A stretch of DNA of 64,000 nt, taken from positions 13,630 through 77,629 of the forward strand of contig NZ_LGDW01000452.1 in assembly GCF_001280005.1 (NCBI RefSeq). The letters run 5' to 3'. Both the position numbers and the translations under genes were made by a program. Origin of the DNA: Streptomyces sp. NRRL WC-3618 (lineage in GTDB: Bacteria > Actinomycetota > Actinomycetes > Streptomycetales > Streptomycetaceae). Numbering within the stretch: position 1 is the first letter of the stretch; every line of letters starts with the position of its first letter. Shown here in pieces: positions 51,750-62,811 of this stretch. Under the pieces are notes generated by a model, which saw only the letters and a list, made by a program, of their open reading frames with translations, ran no database searches and was not told the origin of the DNA.

Positions 51750-54700
51750 CGCACCGCCCCGGCGGCTCCGCGCACGCCGTCCAGAACGGACCGACATCCC
51801 CCGAGCCGACGGAGCCGACCGTGACCGACCCGCCTGCCAACGTCGTCGAGGCCCTACGGCGCAGCCTGCTGGCCAACGAGCAGTTGAGGCGGACGAACCA
51901 GAAGCTGCTCGGCGCCGCACGGGAGCCGATCGCCGTGGTCGCGATGGGGTGCCGGCTGCCCGGTGGAGTCCGGTCCCCCGAGCAGTTGTGGCAGCTGGTC
52001 GCCGACGGCGGGGAGGCACTGGGGGAGTTCCCCACCGACCGGGGCTGGGATCTCGACGGCCTGTGGGGCGCCGTTGCCGAGCGGCCCCGGCGGGCCGGCT
52101 TCCTGGCGGACGTCGCCGGCTTCGACGCCGGACTCTTCGGAATGTCCGACCGCGAGGCGCTGGTGACGGACCCCCAGCAGAGGCTGCTGCTGGAGACCGC
52201 CTGGGAACTCGCGGAGCGCGCCGGCATCGCCCCGACCTCTCTGCGCGGCACCCGGACGGGCACCTTCGTCGGCGTCACCCATCAGGCGTACCTGCCCCCC
52301 ATCGACCGGTCCGTCCCCGCCGCTGACGGGTACCGCCTCCAGGGCGGCCTGCCCAGCGTCGCCTCCGGCCGGATCGCCTACACGCTCGGCCTGAACGGCC
52401 CGGCGGTGACGGTGGACACCGCGTGCTCCTCCTCGCTGTCCGCCGTGCACCTGGCCTGCCAGTCGTTGCGCGGCGACGAGTGCTCGCTCGCCATCGCCGG
52501 CGGTGCGATGGTCATGGCCACCCCGGAGGTGTTCGTCGAGTTCACCAAGCAGGGCGGGCTGGCCGCGGACGGGCGGTGCAAGGCGTTCGGCGACGGCGCG
52601 GACGGCACCGGGTTCTCCGAGGGCGTGGGCCTGCTCCTGCTGGAGCGGCTCTCCGACGCGCTCCGCGCCGGTCATCCGGTACTGGCCGTCATCCGGGGCA
52701 GCGCCCTCAACCAGGACGGCGCCAGCAACGGGCTGACCGCGCCCAGCGGCCCCGCCCAGGAACAGGTCATCCGCCAGGCGCTGGCCAACGCCGGTCTGAC
52801 CCCGTCCGACGTGGACGTGGTGGAGGCGCATGGCACCGGCACCGCACTGGGCGACCCCATCGAGGCGAACGCCCTGATCAACACCTACGGCAAGGACCGC
52901 CCCGCGGACCGGCCGCTGTGGCTGGGCTCGCTGAAGTCCAACATCGGCCACACCCAGACGGCGGCCGGCGTCGCCGGGATCATCAAGACGGTCATGGCGC
53001 TGCGCCACGGCGAGCTGCCCCGTACCCTGCACGCCGACACCCCGTCCGCCAAGGTGGACTGGTCCAGGGGGTCGGTGCGGCTGCTCACCGAACAGCGCTC
53101 CTGGCCGGACACCGGGCGGCCCCGCCGCGCGGCGGTGTCCTCGTTCGGTGTCTCCGGCACCAACGCCCACCTCGTCCTGGAGCAGGCCCCGGCGCCGGCT
53201 GCCCCACCGCAGGATCCGGACCGGCCGCCGGCGCTGACCGTGCCCGGGTTCGTCTGGCCGGTCTCCGCCGCCTCGCCCGGCGCACTGCGCGCCCAGGCGG
53301 CCCAGCTCTCCCGACTCCTCACGGACGCGCCGGAGACCGACCTCGCCGCCGTCGGCCACTCCCTGGCGACCACCCGGGCTCACCTCGCCCAACGGGCCGT
53401 CCTCACCGGCATGGACCGCGACGGCCTGCTCGCCGGCCTCGACGCCCTCGCCCACGACTCCCCCGGGGCGGGCCTCGTCCAGGGGGTGCGCGGCCCGGCG
53501 GGCAGGACCGCGTTCCTCTTCTCCGGCCAGGGCTCCCAGTGGCCCGGCATGGGCCGCGCCCTGCACGCGCACTCCCCGGTGTTCGCCCAGGCCCTGGACG
53601 AGGCGTGCGCCCACCTCGACCCGCATCTGCCGCGCCCGCTGAAGGACGTGATGTTCGCCGGGCCGGACCCGGACGAGGCCGGGCTGCTGGACCGTACGGA
53701 CTTCACCCAGGCCGCTCTCTTCGCCCTGGAAGTCGCGCTGTACCGGACCGTCGAACACCTCGGGCCCCGCCCCGACTTCGTGGCCGGACACTCGGTCGGC
53801 GAGCTCGCCGCCGCCCATGTCGCCGGGGTGCTGTCCCTCGCGGACGCGGCCACGCTGGTGGCCGCGCGCGGCCGGCTCATGGGGTCGCTGCCCGCCACGG
53901 GGGCGATGATCGCCGTGGCCGCCTCCGAGGAGGAGGTCCTGGCCACGCTCCGCGGCCACGAGGACCTGGTCGCCGTCGCCGCGGTCAACTCGCCGACGTC
54001 CACGGTGATCTCGGGCGACCACGACACCGTCGTACGCGTCGCCGAGGAGTGGCGGGAGCGCGGACGCCGTATCAACCGGCTGCGCGTCAGCCACGCGTTC
54101 CACTCCCCGCACATCGACCCCGTCCTCGACGAACTCGCCCGTGTGGCGGCCGGACTCGACCTCCGTCCGCCCGCCGTGCCCGTCGTCTCCACGCTCACCG
54201 GTGCCGTCCTGTCCGCCCAGGAGGCCCGCTCGCCGGAGTACTGGGCCCGGCAGGCACGCGGTGCGGTGCGCTTCGCCGACGCCGTCGCCCGGCTGCGGGA
54301 CCAGGGCATCACCACGTTCCTGGAGATCGGCCCCGACGCCGTACTGACCGCGCTCGGCCAGGCAGGCCCCCGCACCGCGGACGCGACCGGCACGTCCTCG
54401 GCCGCGTGGATCCCCACCCTGCGCAGGGAACGTGACGAGCCGCGCGTCCTGACCGCCGCACTCGCCCGTCTGCACGTCGGGGGAGCGCCGGTCGACTGGA
54501 CGCGGCTGCTCGCCCGCGCCGACCGCGTGGAACTGCCCACCTATCCGTTCCAGCACCGCCCCTACTGGCTGCACACCCCACCGCCACGCCAGCTGGGCAC
54601 GGGCGGGGGACTGAGCCCGGCGACGCACCCGTTCCTGGACGCCAAGGCCGTACTCGCCGACGGGGAGGGCTGGTTGTTCACCGGCAGCCTGTCCCTCCAG

Positions 54701-57700
54701 GCGCACCCCTGGCTGCGCGACCACGCGGTGGGCGGCACCGCGGTCGCGGCCGGCGCGGGCACCGCCGAACTGATCCTGCACGCCGGGTCCCAGCTCGGCT
54801 GCGGCCGTCTCGACGAACTCACCCTGTACACCCCGCTGGTCCTGCCGGAGGACACGTCCGTCGACCTCCAACTGCGGGTCAAGGCGGCCACGGCCGACGG
54901 GCGGCGCCCCGTCGCCCTCCACTTCCGGCTCCCCTCCGACGACATCGACGCGCCCGACACGGAGACCGGTTGGACCCACTACGCCGGCGGCGTGCTCGCT
55001 CCGTACGAGGACACCATGCCCGCATGGCCCGACCTGACGGCATGGCCGCCCCCCGGCGCGCGGCCCGTCGACCTCGCCCCGCTCTACGAGCGCCTCGCCG
55101 AGCAGGGCGTCGACTTCGGCCCCACCTTCCGGCTCCTCACGGGCGCCTGGCGGCGCGGCGACGACACCTACATCGAGGCCCACCTGCCCGAGGACGCCGC
55201 CGACCCGGGATTCGCCGTGCACCCCGCACTGCTGGACGCGGGGCTGCAGGCCTGCCTCGTGGAGGCGGCGGCGGACACCACGGGCGGGCAACCGGCCCGC
55301 ATGCCCTTCGCCATCGCCGGCATGCGGATCCTCACACCGGGCGCCACCGTCGTGCGCGCCCACCTGTCGACCACGACACGCGCCACCTCCGCGGCCGGGC
55401 ACAGCGAACACACGCTCCGGCTGGCCGACGACACGGGCCGGCCCGTCGCCGTGATCGACTCGCTGACGCTACGTCCCTTCACGGCGGAGACCGTCGGGCG
55501 GGCCCACTCCCGTCGCCAGGCGCCCTACCTCCTGGAGTGGCGCGAGTTGTCCCCTGCCTCGGACCCGCCGTCCCGCGACGTCTGCTGGATCCTCCCCGAG
55601 GACGGCCCGGCCCGGCTTCCGCGCGACCTGCGGGCGGACCGCCGCCACACCGGCATCGGTCCCGCCCTCGACGCCCTGGCCACCCTGCCGCCCGGCGACC
55701 TGGCGGTCCTGGTGTGCGCCGGGCACCCCGTCGCGGCCGTCGCGGACTCCGCACACCGCGCGGCCCGGGGGCTCCTCGCCGCCGTACAGCAATGGCTGGC
55801 CGACGAACGGACCCGGGACCGGCCCCTGGTGGTGCTCACCCACGGCGCGGTGGCGACCGAGGCGGGGGAGGACGTCTCCGACCTCGCCCAGGCGCCCGCG
55901 TGGGGGCTGCTGCGGAGCGCCCAGACCGAACATCCCGGCCGGTTCGTCCTGCTCGACATCGACGACCACGAGGCCTCCTGGCAGTACCTGCCCACGGCTC
56001 TCGCCACCGCGCTCGACGACGGTGAACCCCAACTGGCCCTGCGACACGGCCGGTTGCGCGTGCCCCGGCTGACCAGAACCGCCACCGACACCACCCTGAC
56101 CGTGCCGGACGGACCAGCGGCCTGGCGGCTGGCCCTGCGCGAACCGTCCACCGGCAGCCCGGACGACCTCGTCCTCGCCGCCTGCCCCGAGGCCGAGGCC
56201 CTCCTCGCTGAGGGACAGGTCCGCGTCGCCGTCCGCGCCGCCGGCGTCAGCTTCCGCGACGTACTCCTCACGCTCGGCATGTATCCCGAACCCGGGCGGC
56301 TCGGCAGCGAGTTGGCAGCAGTGGTGGCCGAGTGCGGCCCCGGCGTGGAGGGGCTGCGGCCCGGAGACCGGGTGCTGGGCCTGGCCTGGCAGGGCGCGAT
56401 GGGCCCGCTGGCGGTCACCGACCACCGCAACCTCGTCCGCGTGCCGCGCGGTTGGACGTTCGCGCAGGCCGCGACCGTGCCCACCGCGTTCCTCACCGCC
56501 TGGCAGAGCCTCGTCGACGTCGCCGGTGTGCGCCCCGGCGAGACGGTCCTGGTGCACGCGGCGGCCGGCGGGGTCGGCATGGCCGCCCTCCAGATCGCCC
56601 GCCACCTCGGCGCGGACGTCTACGCCACCGCCCACCCCACGAAACACGCCACCCTGCGTGACCTCGGCCTCGACGACTCCCACATCGCCTCCTCCCGGGA
56701 CCCCGGCTTCGAGCAGCGGTTCCGCGCCGCGACGGCGGGCCGCGGTGTCGACGTCGTCCTGCACAGCCTCAGCGGCGAGCTGACCGACGCCTCGCTGCGC
56801 CTGCTCGCCCCCGGCGGACGTCTCGTCGACATCGGCAGGACCGACCCGCGCGACCCCCGGCAGACCGCCCTGGACCACCCCGGCAGGCGCTACCTGCCGT
56901 ACGGACTCGACACGCGTCCCGACCGCGTCGCGCGCACCTTCGCCGGCCTCGGCGGCCTCTTCGACGACGGCACCCTCCAGCCCCTGCCCGTCACCGCTCT
57001 GGACGTCCGCCACGCTCCCCGGGCGATCCGGCTCATGCGGGACGCGGCCCACACCGGAAAGATCGTCCTCACCGTTCCGCGCCCCCTCGACCCCGACGGC
57101 ACCGTCCTCGTCACCGGAGGCACGGGAACCCTCGGCTCCCTGGCCGCCCGCCACCTCGTCACCCGGCACCACGCCCGGCACCTGCTGCTCGTCGGCCGGC
57201 GCGGACCGGACGCCCCCGGCGCCGAGAGCCTGCGCGCCGAACTCACCGGCCTCGGCGCGCACGTCACCCTCGCCGCCTGCGACACCGCCGACCCCGACGC
57301 CCTGGCAGCCCTCCTGGCCACCGTCCCTGCCGACCACCCCCTCACGGCCGTCGTCCACGCCGCCGGGACGGTGGACCCCGCGACCGTCCGGGAGCTGACT
57401 CCCGACCAGATGGACAGCGTCCTGCGGCCCAAGGCGGACGCGGCCTGGCATCTGCACCGGCTCACCGAGCACCTCGACCTCGCCGAGTTCGTTCTGTACT
57501 CCTCGGCGGCGGGCGTGCTCGGGCTCGCCGGGCAGGGCAACTACGCCGCCGCCCACACCTTCGTCGACGCCCTCGCCCACCACCGCCGCCGCCACGGGCT
57601 GCCGGCGACCGCCCTGGTCTGGGGCATGTGGGAGGAGAGGTCGGCGATGGGGGAGGAGCTCGGCGCCGAAGGGATCCGGCAACTCATGGCCTCAGGGATC

Positions 57701-59044
57701 GTGCCGATGTCCGCCGCGGAAGGACTCGCGCGGCTCGACGCCGCCCTCGGCACCGGGCCCGACAGCCACCATCCGCTGCTCATACCGGCACGCCTGGACC
57801 TGAACTCGCTGCGTGCGCAGCACCCCACGCCGCTGCTGTCGGGCCTCGCACTCGCCCCGCCACGGCCGTCGGCCGGCGCCGGGGTGGCCGACAGGTTCGC
57901 GGCACTGCCGGAGTCGGAACGCCGACGGTTCCTGCTCGACCTGGTCACCCGCCACACCGGCGCCGTCCTGAGCCACCCGGACCCCACGGCCATCCCGGCC
58001 GACACAGCCTTCAGGGACCTGGGCTTCGACTCCGTGACCGCCGTGGAGGCACGTAACCGGCTCACCGCGTCGACCGGGCTGCCCCTGTCGGCGACCGTCG
58101 TCTTCGACCACCCGACCCCCGCCACCCTCGCGGCCCACCTCCACGACCGGCTGGCCGACGCCACCGAATCCCGCGCCGCGGCGGCGCCACCGGCCGCCCA
58201 CCACGACGGCACCGCCGGGAGTCTCGGCACGCTGCTGAGGCAGGCGGTCTCCCTGGGCCGTACCCACGACGGCATCGGGATCCTGGCGGCGGCCGCACGA
58301 CTGCGCCCCACCTTCTCCCACCGCCCGAAGCCGGCACACACACCCGCCGCGACCTGGCTGCGCCGGGCGGGCCGGCCGGCCCTGATCTGCGTGGAGCCGT
58401 TCATCCCGGGTGCGGCGAACCTCACCTACCAGCGGCTGGCCGTCGCGCTCGACGGGCGGTACGACGTGGCGGCCGTACCGCTGCCGGGGTACCGCGACGG
58501 CGAGCGACTGCCCGCGTCCGTAGACGCGGTGGCCGAGGCACTGGCCGCCGCCGTCGAGACCTGCGCCGAGGGGGAGCCGTTCACCCTGCTCGGGTTCTCC
58601 ACCGGGGGCTTCGCCGCCCACGCGACGGCCCGGCGCCTCGAGGCCGGTGGCATCCGTCCCGAGGCCGTGGTGCTGCTCGACAGCCTGTCGCCCGGCGCCA
58701 TCCCCGAGGCGGCGTCGGCCGACATCCTCCAGGAGTGGCTGGCGTCGCGGGGCGAGTTCTGGACCCACGACGACACCGGACTCACCGCCATGGGCTGGTA
58801 CCTCGACCTCTTCGGCCGCGGCTGGCGGCCGACCGAGCTCACCGTCCCCGTCCTGCTCGTCGAGGCCGCCGAGCAGGTGCCCTCCGCACCCGAGCAGGGC
58901 TGGGCCGGGGACTGGCCGGGCCTCGCGGCCCGCACCACCACACCGGGCAGCCACTTCACCCTGCTCACCGAGTACGTCACGCGGACCGCCGACACCCTCA
59001 CCGGCCTGCTCGACGCCCACACCACGGTCGACGCGATCAGCTGA
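51746..59044 (+). CDS. cfa7: modular type I polyketide synthase Cfa7 (KS-AT-DH-ER-KR-ACP-TE)
   Basis: Enzyme of 2432 residues. After an N-terminal docking helix (about 30-58): KS (about 60-485; Cys227, His362, His402), AT (about 585-885; Ser683 in GHSVG, HAFH at 783-786, malonyl-type), DH (about 960-1245; His993 in HAVGGTAVAAG, with the usual Pro replaced by Ala), ER (about 1490-1780, HAAAGGVGMAA), KR (about 1785-1965, GGTGTLG, Tyr1933 but His1937 where catalytic Asn is expected), ACP (Ser2096 in GFDSVTAVEAR), thioesterase (about 2200-2425, Ser2285 in GFSTGG). It extends the Cfa6 product with malonyl-CoA and releases it with ring closure to the coronafacic acid skeleton. The ATG overlaps the cfa6 stop (ATGA). 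Confidence 0.95.
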
Positions 59045-59156
59045 CCCCACCCGCCCGCACCACAGCCGGCCGACCCACCCCCCTCGCACCCACCGACCGC
59101 CACCGGCGCCGACGACACCACCCGAAGCCCCGCAAGGCGTACCACCGGAGGTACTC

Positions 59157-60695
59157 ATGTCAGTCTTCTCCGACTTCCAGCAGGTCGCGCAACGACAGCC
59201 GGACGCGCCCGCGCTGGTCACGCTCGACGGCGCGGTGTCGTACGCGACCGTCCTCGGCCTCGCCGATCGGATCGCCGGCGGCCTGCTGGCGGCGGGTGTC
59301 CGTACGGGGGACCGGGCCGCGGTGCACCTGACCAACCGGTACGAGCTGGTCGCGGTCTACTACGCCTGCCTGCGGGTGGGAGCCGTGATCGTGCCGATCA
59401 GCCACAAGATGTCGGCCGGCGAGGTGGAACAGCTGATCACCGACAGCGCGCCCCGGTTCTACTTCGGCGAAGCCGCGGTGCACGGGCCGTGCTCCGCCGT
59501 CACCGAGAAGAGCGCCGCCGTCGAGCGGGCATGGATCCTGGACGCTGCCGCCCCGAACTCCGGGACGACGCGCCCGTGGAACGACGTCCTCGCCGATGCC
59601 CCGGCCGCCACCGACGAGGTCGACGCGGACGATCTCGCGGCCATCTTCTACACCTCGGGTACGACGGGACGCCCCAAGAGCCTGGTGCTCTCCCACACGA
59701 CGCTCGACGCCGGCCTCGGTCTGACACAGGCCCAGGGCGTCGGTCGCGCCGACGCCACGTACTACATGATCAACCTGGTCAACCCCTGGGGCGTCCTCGT
59801 CCTGCTCACCTCGCTGCGCCGCGGCTCCCCGCTGGCCCTGGCCGCGACCAACGAGCCGGATGTCGTCCTGCGGATGCTGCGCGCCCACCGGTTCGGCTGG
59901 ATCGGCGGTGCGCCGACCACCTACCGCGCGCTCCTCGCCGAGGCCCGCGCCGCCGCCGAACCGGCACCCGATCTCACGGACACGCGCTGCGTCACCGGGG
60001 GCGACGCGTGCCCGATCGAGCTCAGCCGGGAGTTCGCCGAGACCTTCAAGTCCTCTCTGACGGGCGTCTACGGCATGACCGAGACCGCCGCTCCCGTGAT
60101 CGAGCAGCCCCGGATCGACGCCGTCGACGAGCCGTCCATCGGATGGCCGCTGCCTGGCGTGGAGATCAGGGTCGACGCCGAGCCGGACGATGCCGGTGAG
60201 CTGCTGATCCGCACCCCCTCCCGGCCCGTCGGGTCCTGGAACGGGACGGGAGTGGACCCCTTCGACCGCCGACAGTGGCTCGCCAGCGGGGACATCGTCC
60301 GCCAACGACCGGACGGCTGCCTGCTGTTCGTCGGCCGGAAGAAGGACCTGATCATGGTCGAGGGCTATCCGATCGCCCCGTTGGAGATCGAGCGGGAACT
60401 GTCCGCGCACCCGGATGTGGCGGCGGCCATCGCCTTCGGCGTGCCCGACGACGCCACCGGCGAACGCGTCGTCGCCCTGGTGGAACCCGAGCCGGGACGA
60501 GAGATCGACCCGGCCCAGCTGTTGAAGCACCTGTGCGGCCGTATCGGCGCTTACAAGCACCCCAGCGAGATCATCCCCGTGGACAGGCTCCCCGTCCTGC
60601 CCACCGGGAAGCTGGGCCGTCAGCGGCTCACGGCGGACTACCTGGCCGCCCGGGAAGACGCGTCCCGCACCGCGGCCCGGGAGAGCGTGTCGTGA
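59157..60695 (+). CDS. cfl: coronafacate ligase (Cfl-like), AMP-forming
   Basis: ANL-family ligase of 512 residues. A3 is AIFYTSGTTGRPKSLVLSH, A5 VYGMTETAAPV, A7 SGDIVRQRPDGCLLFVGRKKDLI, and A10 LPTGKLGRQRL with the catalytic Lys. All core motifs are normal, unlike Cfa5. In coronatine-type pathways this enzyme joins coronafacic acid to an amino acid (coronamic acid, or isoleucine as the main S. scabiei product). ATG 59157 has CCGGAGG 6 bp upstream. It lies 112 bp after cfa7, the widest gap in the operon, and is coupled to the next gene (GTGA). Confidence 0.9.
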   Translation: MSVFSDFQQVAQRQPDAPALVTLDGAVSYATVLGLADRIAGGLLAAGVRTGDRAAVHLTNRYELVAVYYACLRVGAVIVPISHKMSAGEVEQLITDSAPRFYFGEAAVHGPCSAVTEKSAAVERAWILDAAAPNSGTTRPWNDVLADAPAATDEVDADDLAAIFYTSGTTGRPKSLVLSHTTLDAGLGLTQAQGVGRADATYYMINLVNPWGVLVLLTSLRRGSPLALAATNEPDVVLRMLRAHRFGWIGGAPTTYRALLAEARAAAEPAPDLTDTRCVTGGDACPIELSREFAETFKSSLTGVYGMTETAAPVIEQPRIDAVDEPSIGWPLPGVEIRVDAEPDDAGELLIRTPSRPVGSWNGTGVDPFDRRQWLASGDIVRQRPDGCLLFVGRKKDLIMVEGYPIAPLEIERELSAHPDVAAAIAFGVPDDATGERVVALVEPEPGREIDPAQLLKHLCGRIGAYKHPSEIIPVDRLPVLPTGKLGRQRLTADYLAAREDASRTAARESVS

Positions 60696-61522
60696 AGTTC
60701 GGCTTCGTCATGTTCCCCACCCAGGACGCCATGTCACCCGGAGAGTTCGGCGCCCTGCTGGAGGACCGGGGCTTCGAGTCCCTGTTCCTGCCCGACCACA
60801 CCCATGTCCCGGCCGTCACGCCCGAAGGGGACGATGTCGCCGGTCTCGCACCGGAGTTCAGGAAGGGCATGGACGCGCTGGTCGCCCTGGGCGCGGTGGC
60901 GCAGGCCACCACGACCCTGCGGATCGGCACCGGCATCCTGCTGGTCCCGGAACGCGACCCCATCATCACCGCGAAGGAAGTGGCGTCCGTGGACGTCCTC
61001 TCCGGCGGCCGCATGAACCTGGGGGTGGGACCCGGCTGGATCAAACAGGAGCTGCGCAACCACGGCACCGACCCCGACGACCGCTGGCGCGTCATGCGGG
61101 AGCGGGTCGAGGCCATGCGACAGATCTGGACCCACGACATCGCCTCCTACCACGGCGACTTCGTCGACTTCGACCACGTCACCTCCTGGCCCAAGCCCGT
61201 CCAACGGCCCCACCCGCCGATCCTGGTGGCCGGCAACGGCCCTCGGGTCGCCGAACGCGTCCTCGCCTACGGCGACGAGTGGATCCCGATGCTCCGCCCC
61301 GGAGTCCTCGACCACATCGCCGAGTTCAAGAAGACCGTCCGCAGGCCGGGCAGCGACCAGCCCCTCCCGGTCACCCTCTTCGGCGGCGAACTCCGTGACG
61401 CCGACAGCTACGCGGCCGTCGGCGTCGACCGCGTCCTGTTCTGGGTCAGACCCCTCGACACAGCCCGCATGACCAGGACCGTCGACCGGATCGCCCTGCG
61501 ACTCGGCGACCGCCTGCGCTGA
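60692..61522 (+). CDS. LLM-class F420-dependent oxidoreductase
   Basis: Luciferase-like TIM-barrel oxidoreductase of 276 residues, starting MKFGFVMFPTQDAMSPGEFG. Family features are ESLFLPDHTHVP, GTGILLVPERDPIITAKEVASVDVLSGGRMNLGVGPGW (the typical LLM block) and PPILVAGNGPRVAERVLAYGDEW. Actinobacterial members usually use coenzyme F420. The GTG start overlaps cfl by 4 bp. In the S. scabiei cluster an oxidoreductase gene (oxr) is reported at this place and is thought to act in tailoring of the coronafacoyl skeleton. The exact reaction is not visible. Confidence 0.9.
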   Translation: MKFGFVMFPTQDAMSPGEFGALLEDRGFESLFLPDHTHVPAVTPEGDDVAGLAPEFRKGMDALVALGAVAQATTTLRIGTGILLVPERDPIITAKEVASVDVLSGGRMNLGVGPGWIKQELRNHGTDPDDRWRVMRERVEAMRQIWTHDIASYHGDFVDFDHVTSWPKPVQRPHPPILVAGNGPRVAERVLAYGDEWIPMLRPGVLDHIAEFKKTVRRPGSDQPLPVTLFGGELRDADSYAAVGVDRVLFWVRPLDTARMTRTVDRIALRLGDRLR

Positions 61523-61575
61523 CCGGACCGGCAACACAACGAGAGTCCATCGACAGGAAAAGGAGAGCGGAGCCG

Positions 61576-62811
61576 ATGAGTTCCACAACGAGTGAGCCCG
61601 TGGTGCTGGGTGCGGACTTCGAGCGGGATCCGCATGGGGCCGGCGCGCGGTTGCGGGAGCTGGGCGCGGTGCATGAGGTGGTGATGCCGGCGGGGTTGAA
61701 GGTGTGGTGGGTGACCCGTTGGGAGGAGGGGCGCGCGTTGCTGGCGGACGCGCGGTTGAGCAAGAACGTGACGGACGCGGGGAAGTTGTTCGAGCGGCAT
61801 CAGAGCGACATGAGCCGGCAGCGGGACTACTCGCATGTGATCAACCGGTCGATGGTGAACCTGGATCCGCCGGATCACACGCGGCTTCGGGGTCTGGTGG
61901 CGAAGGCGTTCACGATGCGGCAGGTGACCGGGTTGCGTCCGCGGATCGAGGAGATCGCGGACGAGGTGCTGGCGGCGCTGGAGGGGCGCGTCGAGTTCGA
62001 TGTGATCGCCGACTTCGCGGTTCCGCTCGTCAGTACGGTCATCTTCGAACTGCTCGGTGTACCGGAGCGCTGCCGGGCGGACTTCATGGCGGGGACCGCC
62101 GTGTTGACCTCCGACAGCGACCGGCAGGCCGCACAGGAGGCGTCGAAGGCGCTGTTCACACTCGTGAGCGACATTGTCACGGCCAAGCGCGCCGACCTCG
62201 GGGACGATCTGCTCAGCTCGCTGATCCTCGCGGCCGACGGTTCGGACCGGCTGTCCGACGACGAGATCGTCTCCTTCGCCGTGCTGCTGTTCGTCGGCGG
62301 CTTCGACACCACGGTCAATCTTCTCGGCAACGGCACGCTGGCGCTGCTGCGCAACCCGGACCAACTGGCCGTCGTACGGGACGATCCGGCGTTGCTGCCG
62401 GGCGCCGTCGAGGAGTTCCTGCGCTACGACGGCTCGGCCAACATCAGCCACTGGCGGCGCACCGTCGAACCGGTACCGGTCGGCGAAGTCACCATCCCCG
62501 CCGGTGAGTTCGTGTTCATCGCGATCCTCTCGGCCAACCGGGACCCCGCCCGTTTCCCGGAGCCCGACCGTCTGGACGTCACCCGTGAGGCGCAGGGACA
62601 CCTGGCGTTCGGCCACGGTATCCACCACTGCATCGGCGCGCCCCTGGCGAGGGCCGAGGGGGAGATCGCCTTCCGGCGGCTGCTCGCGCACTTCCCCTCA
62701 CTGACGCTCGCGGTCGACCCCGAGGAACTGACCTGGCGCCCCAGCGCAATCCACCACGGGCTGCGATCACTGCCCGTCCGGACCGAGCCGCGTTGTGGGG
62801 GCACCGAATGA
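61576..62811 (+). CDS. cytochrome P450, CYP107AK1-like
   Basis: P450 of 411 residues. The haem loop is LAFGHGIHHCIGAPLAR with ligand Cys352, the ExxR motif is in EEFLRYDG, and the I-helix is LFVGGFDTTVN, where the usual Ala of AGxET is Gly. The oxidising position on the polyketide is not deducible here; in S. scabiei CYP107AK1 hydroxylates a coronafacoyl intermediate that is then oxidised by an SDR. That SDR would lie beyond the window. Codon use changes near 62000: the first 420 bp favour G/T-ending codons, the rest C-ending ones. The stop overlaps cfa8 (ATGA). Confidence 0.92.
   Translation: MSSTTSEPVVLGADFERDPHGAGARLRELGAVHEVVMPAGLKVWWVTRWEEGRALLADARLSKNVTDAGKLFERHQSDMSRQRDYSHVINRSMVNLDPPDHTRLRGLVAKAFTMRQVTGLRPRIEEIADEVLAALEGRVEFDVIADFAVPLVSTVIFELLGVPERCRADFMAGTAVLTSDSDRQAAQEASKALFTLVSDIVTAKRADLGDDLLSSLILAADGSDRLSDDEIVSFAVLLFVGGFDTTVNLLGNGTLALLRNPDQLAVVRDDPALLPGAVEEFLRYDGSANISHWRRTVEPVPVGEVTIPAGEFVFIAILSANRDPARFPEPDRLDVTREAQGHLAFGHGIHHCIGAPLARAEGEIAFRRLLAHFPSLTLAVDPEELTWRPSAIHHGLRSLPVRTEPRCGGTE

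Noticed and set aside
51854..55411. 1185-residue open frame on the minus strand
   Set aside because: Antisense to the KS-AT-DH part of Cfa7; no recognisable domain. The long frame results from third-position GC bias.
59045..59156. Possible extra short gene between cfa7 and cfl
   Set aside because: Only 112 bp of proline/histidine-coding sequence in the cfl frame, with no start or motif; it reads as an untranslated spacer.
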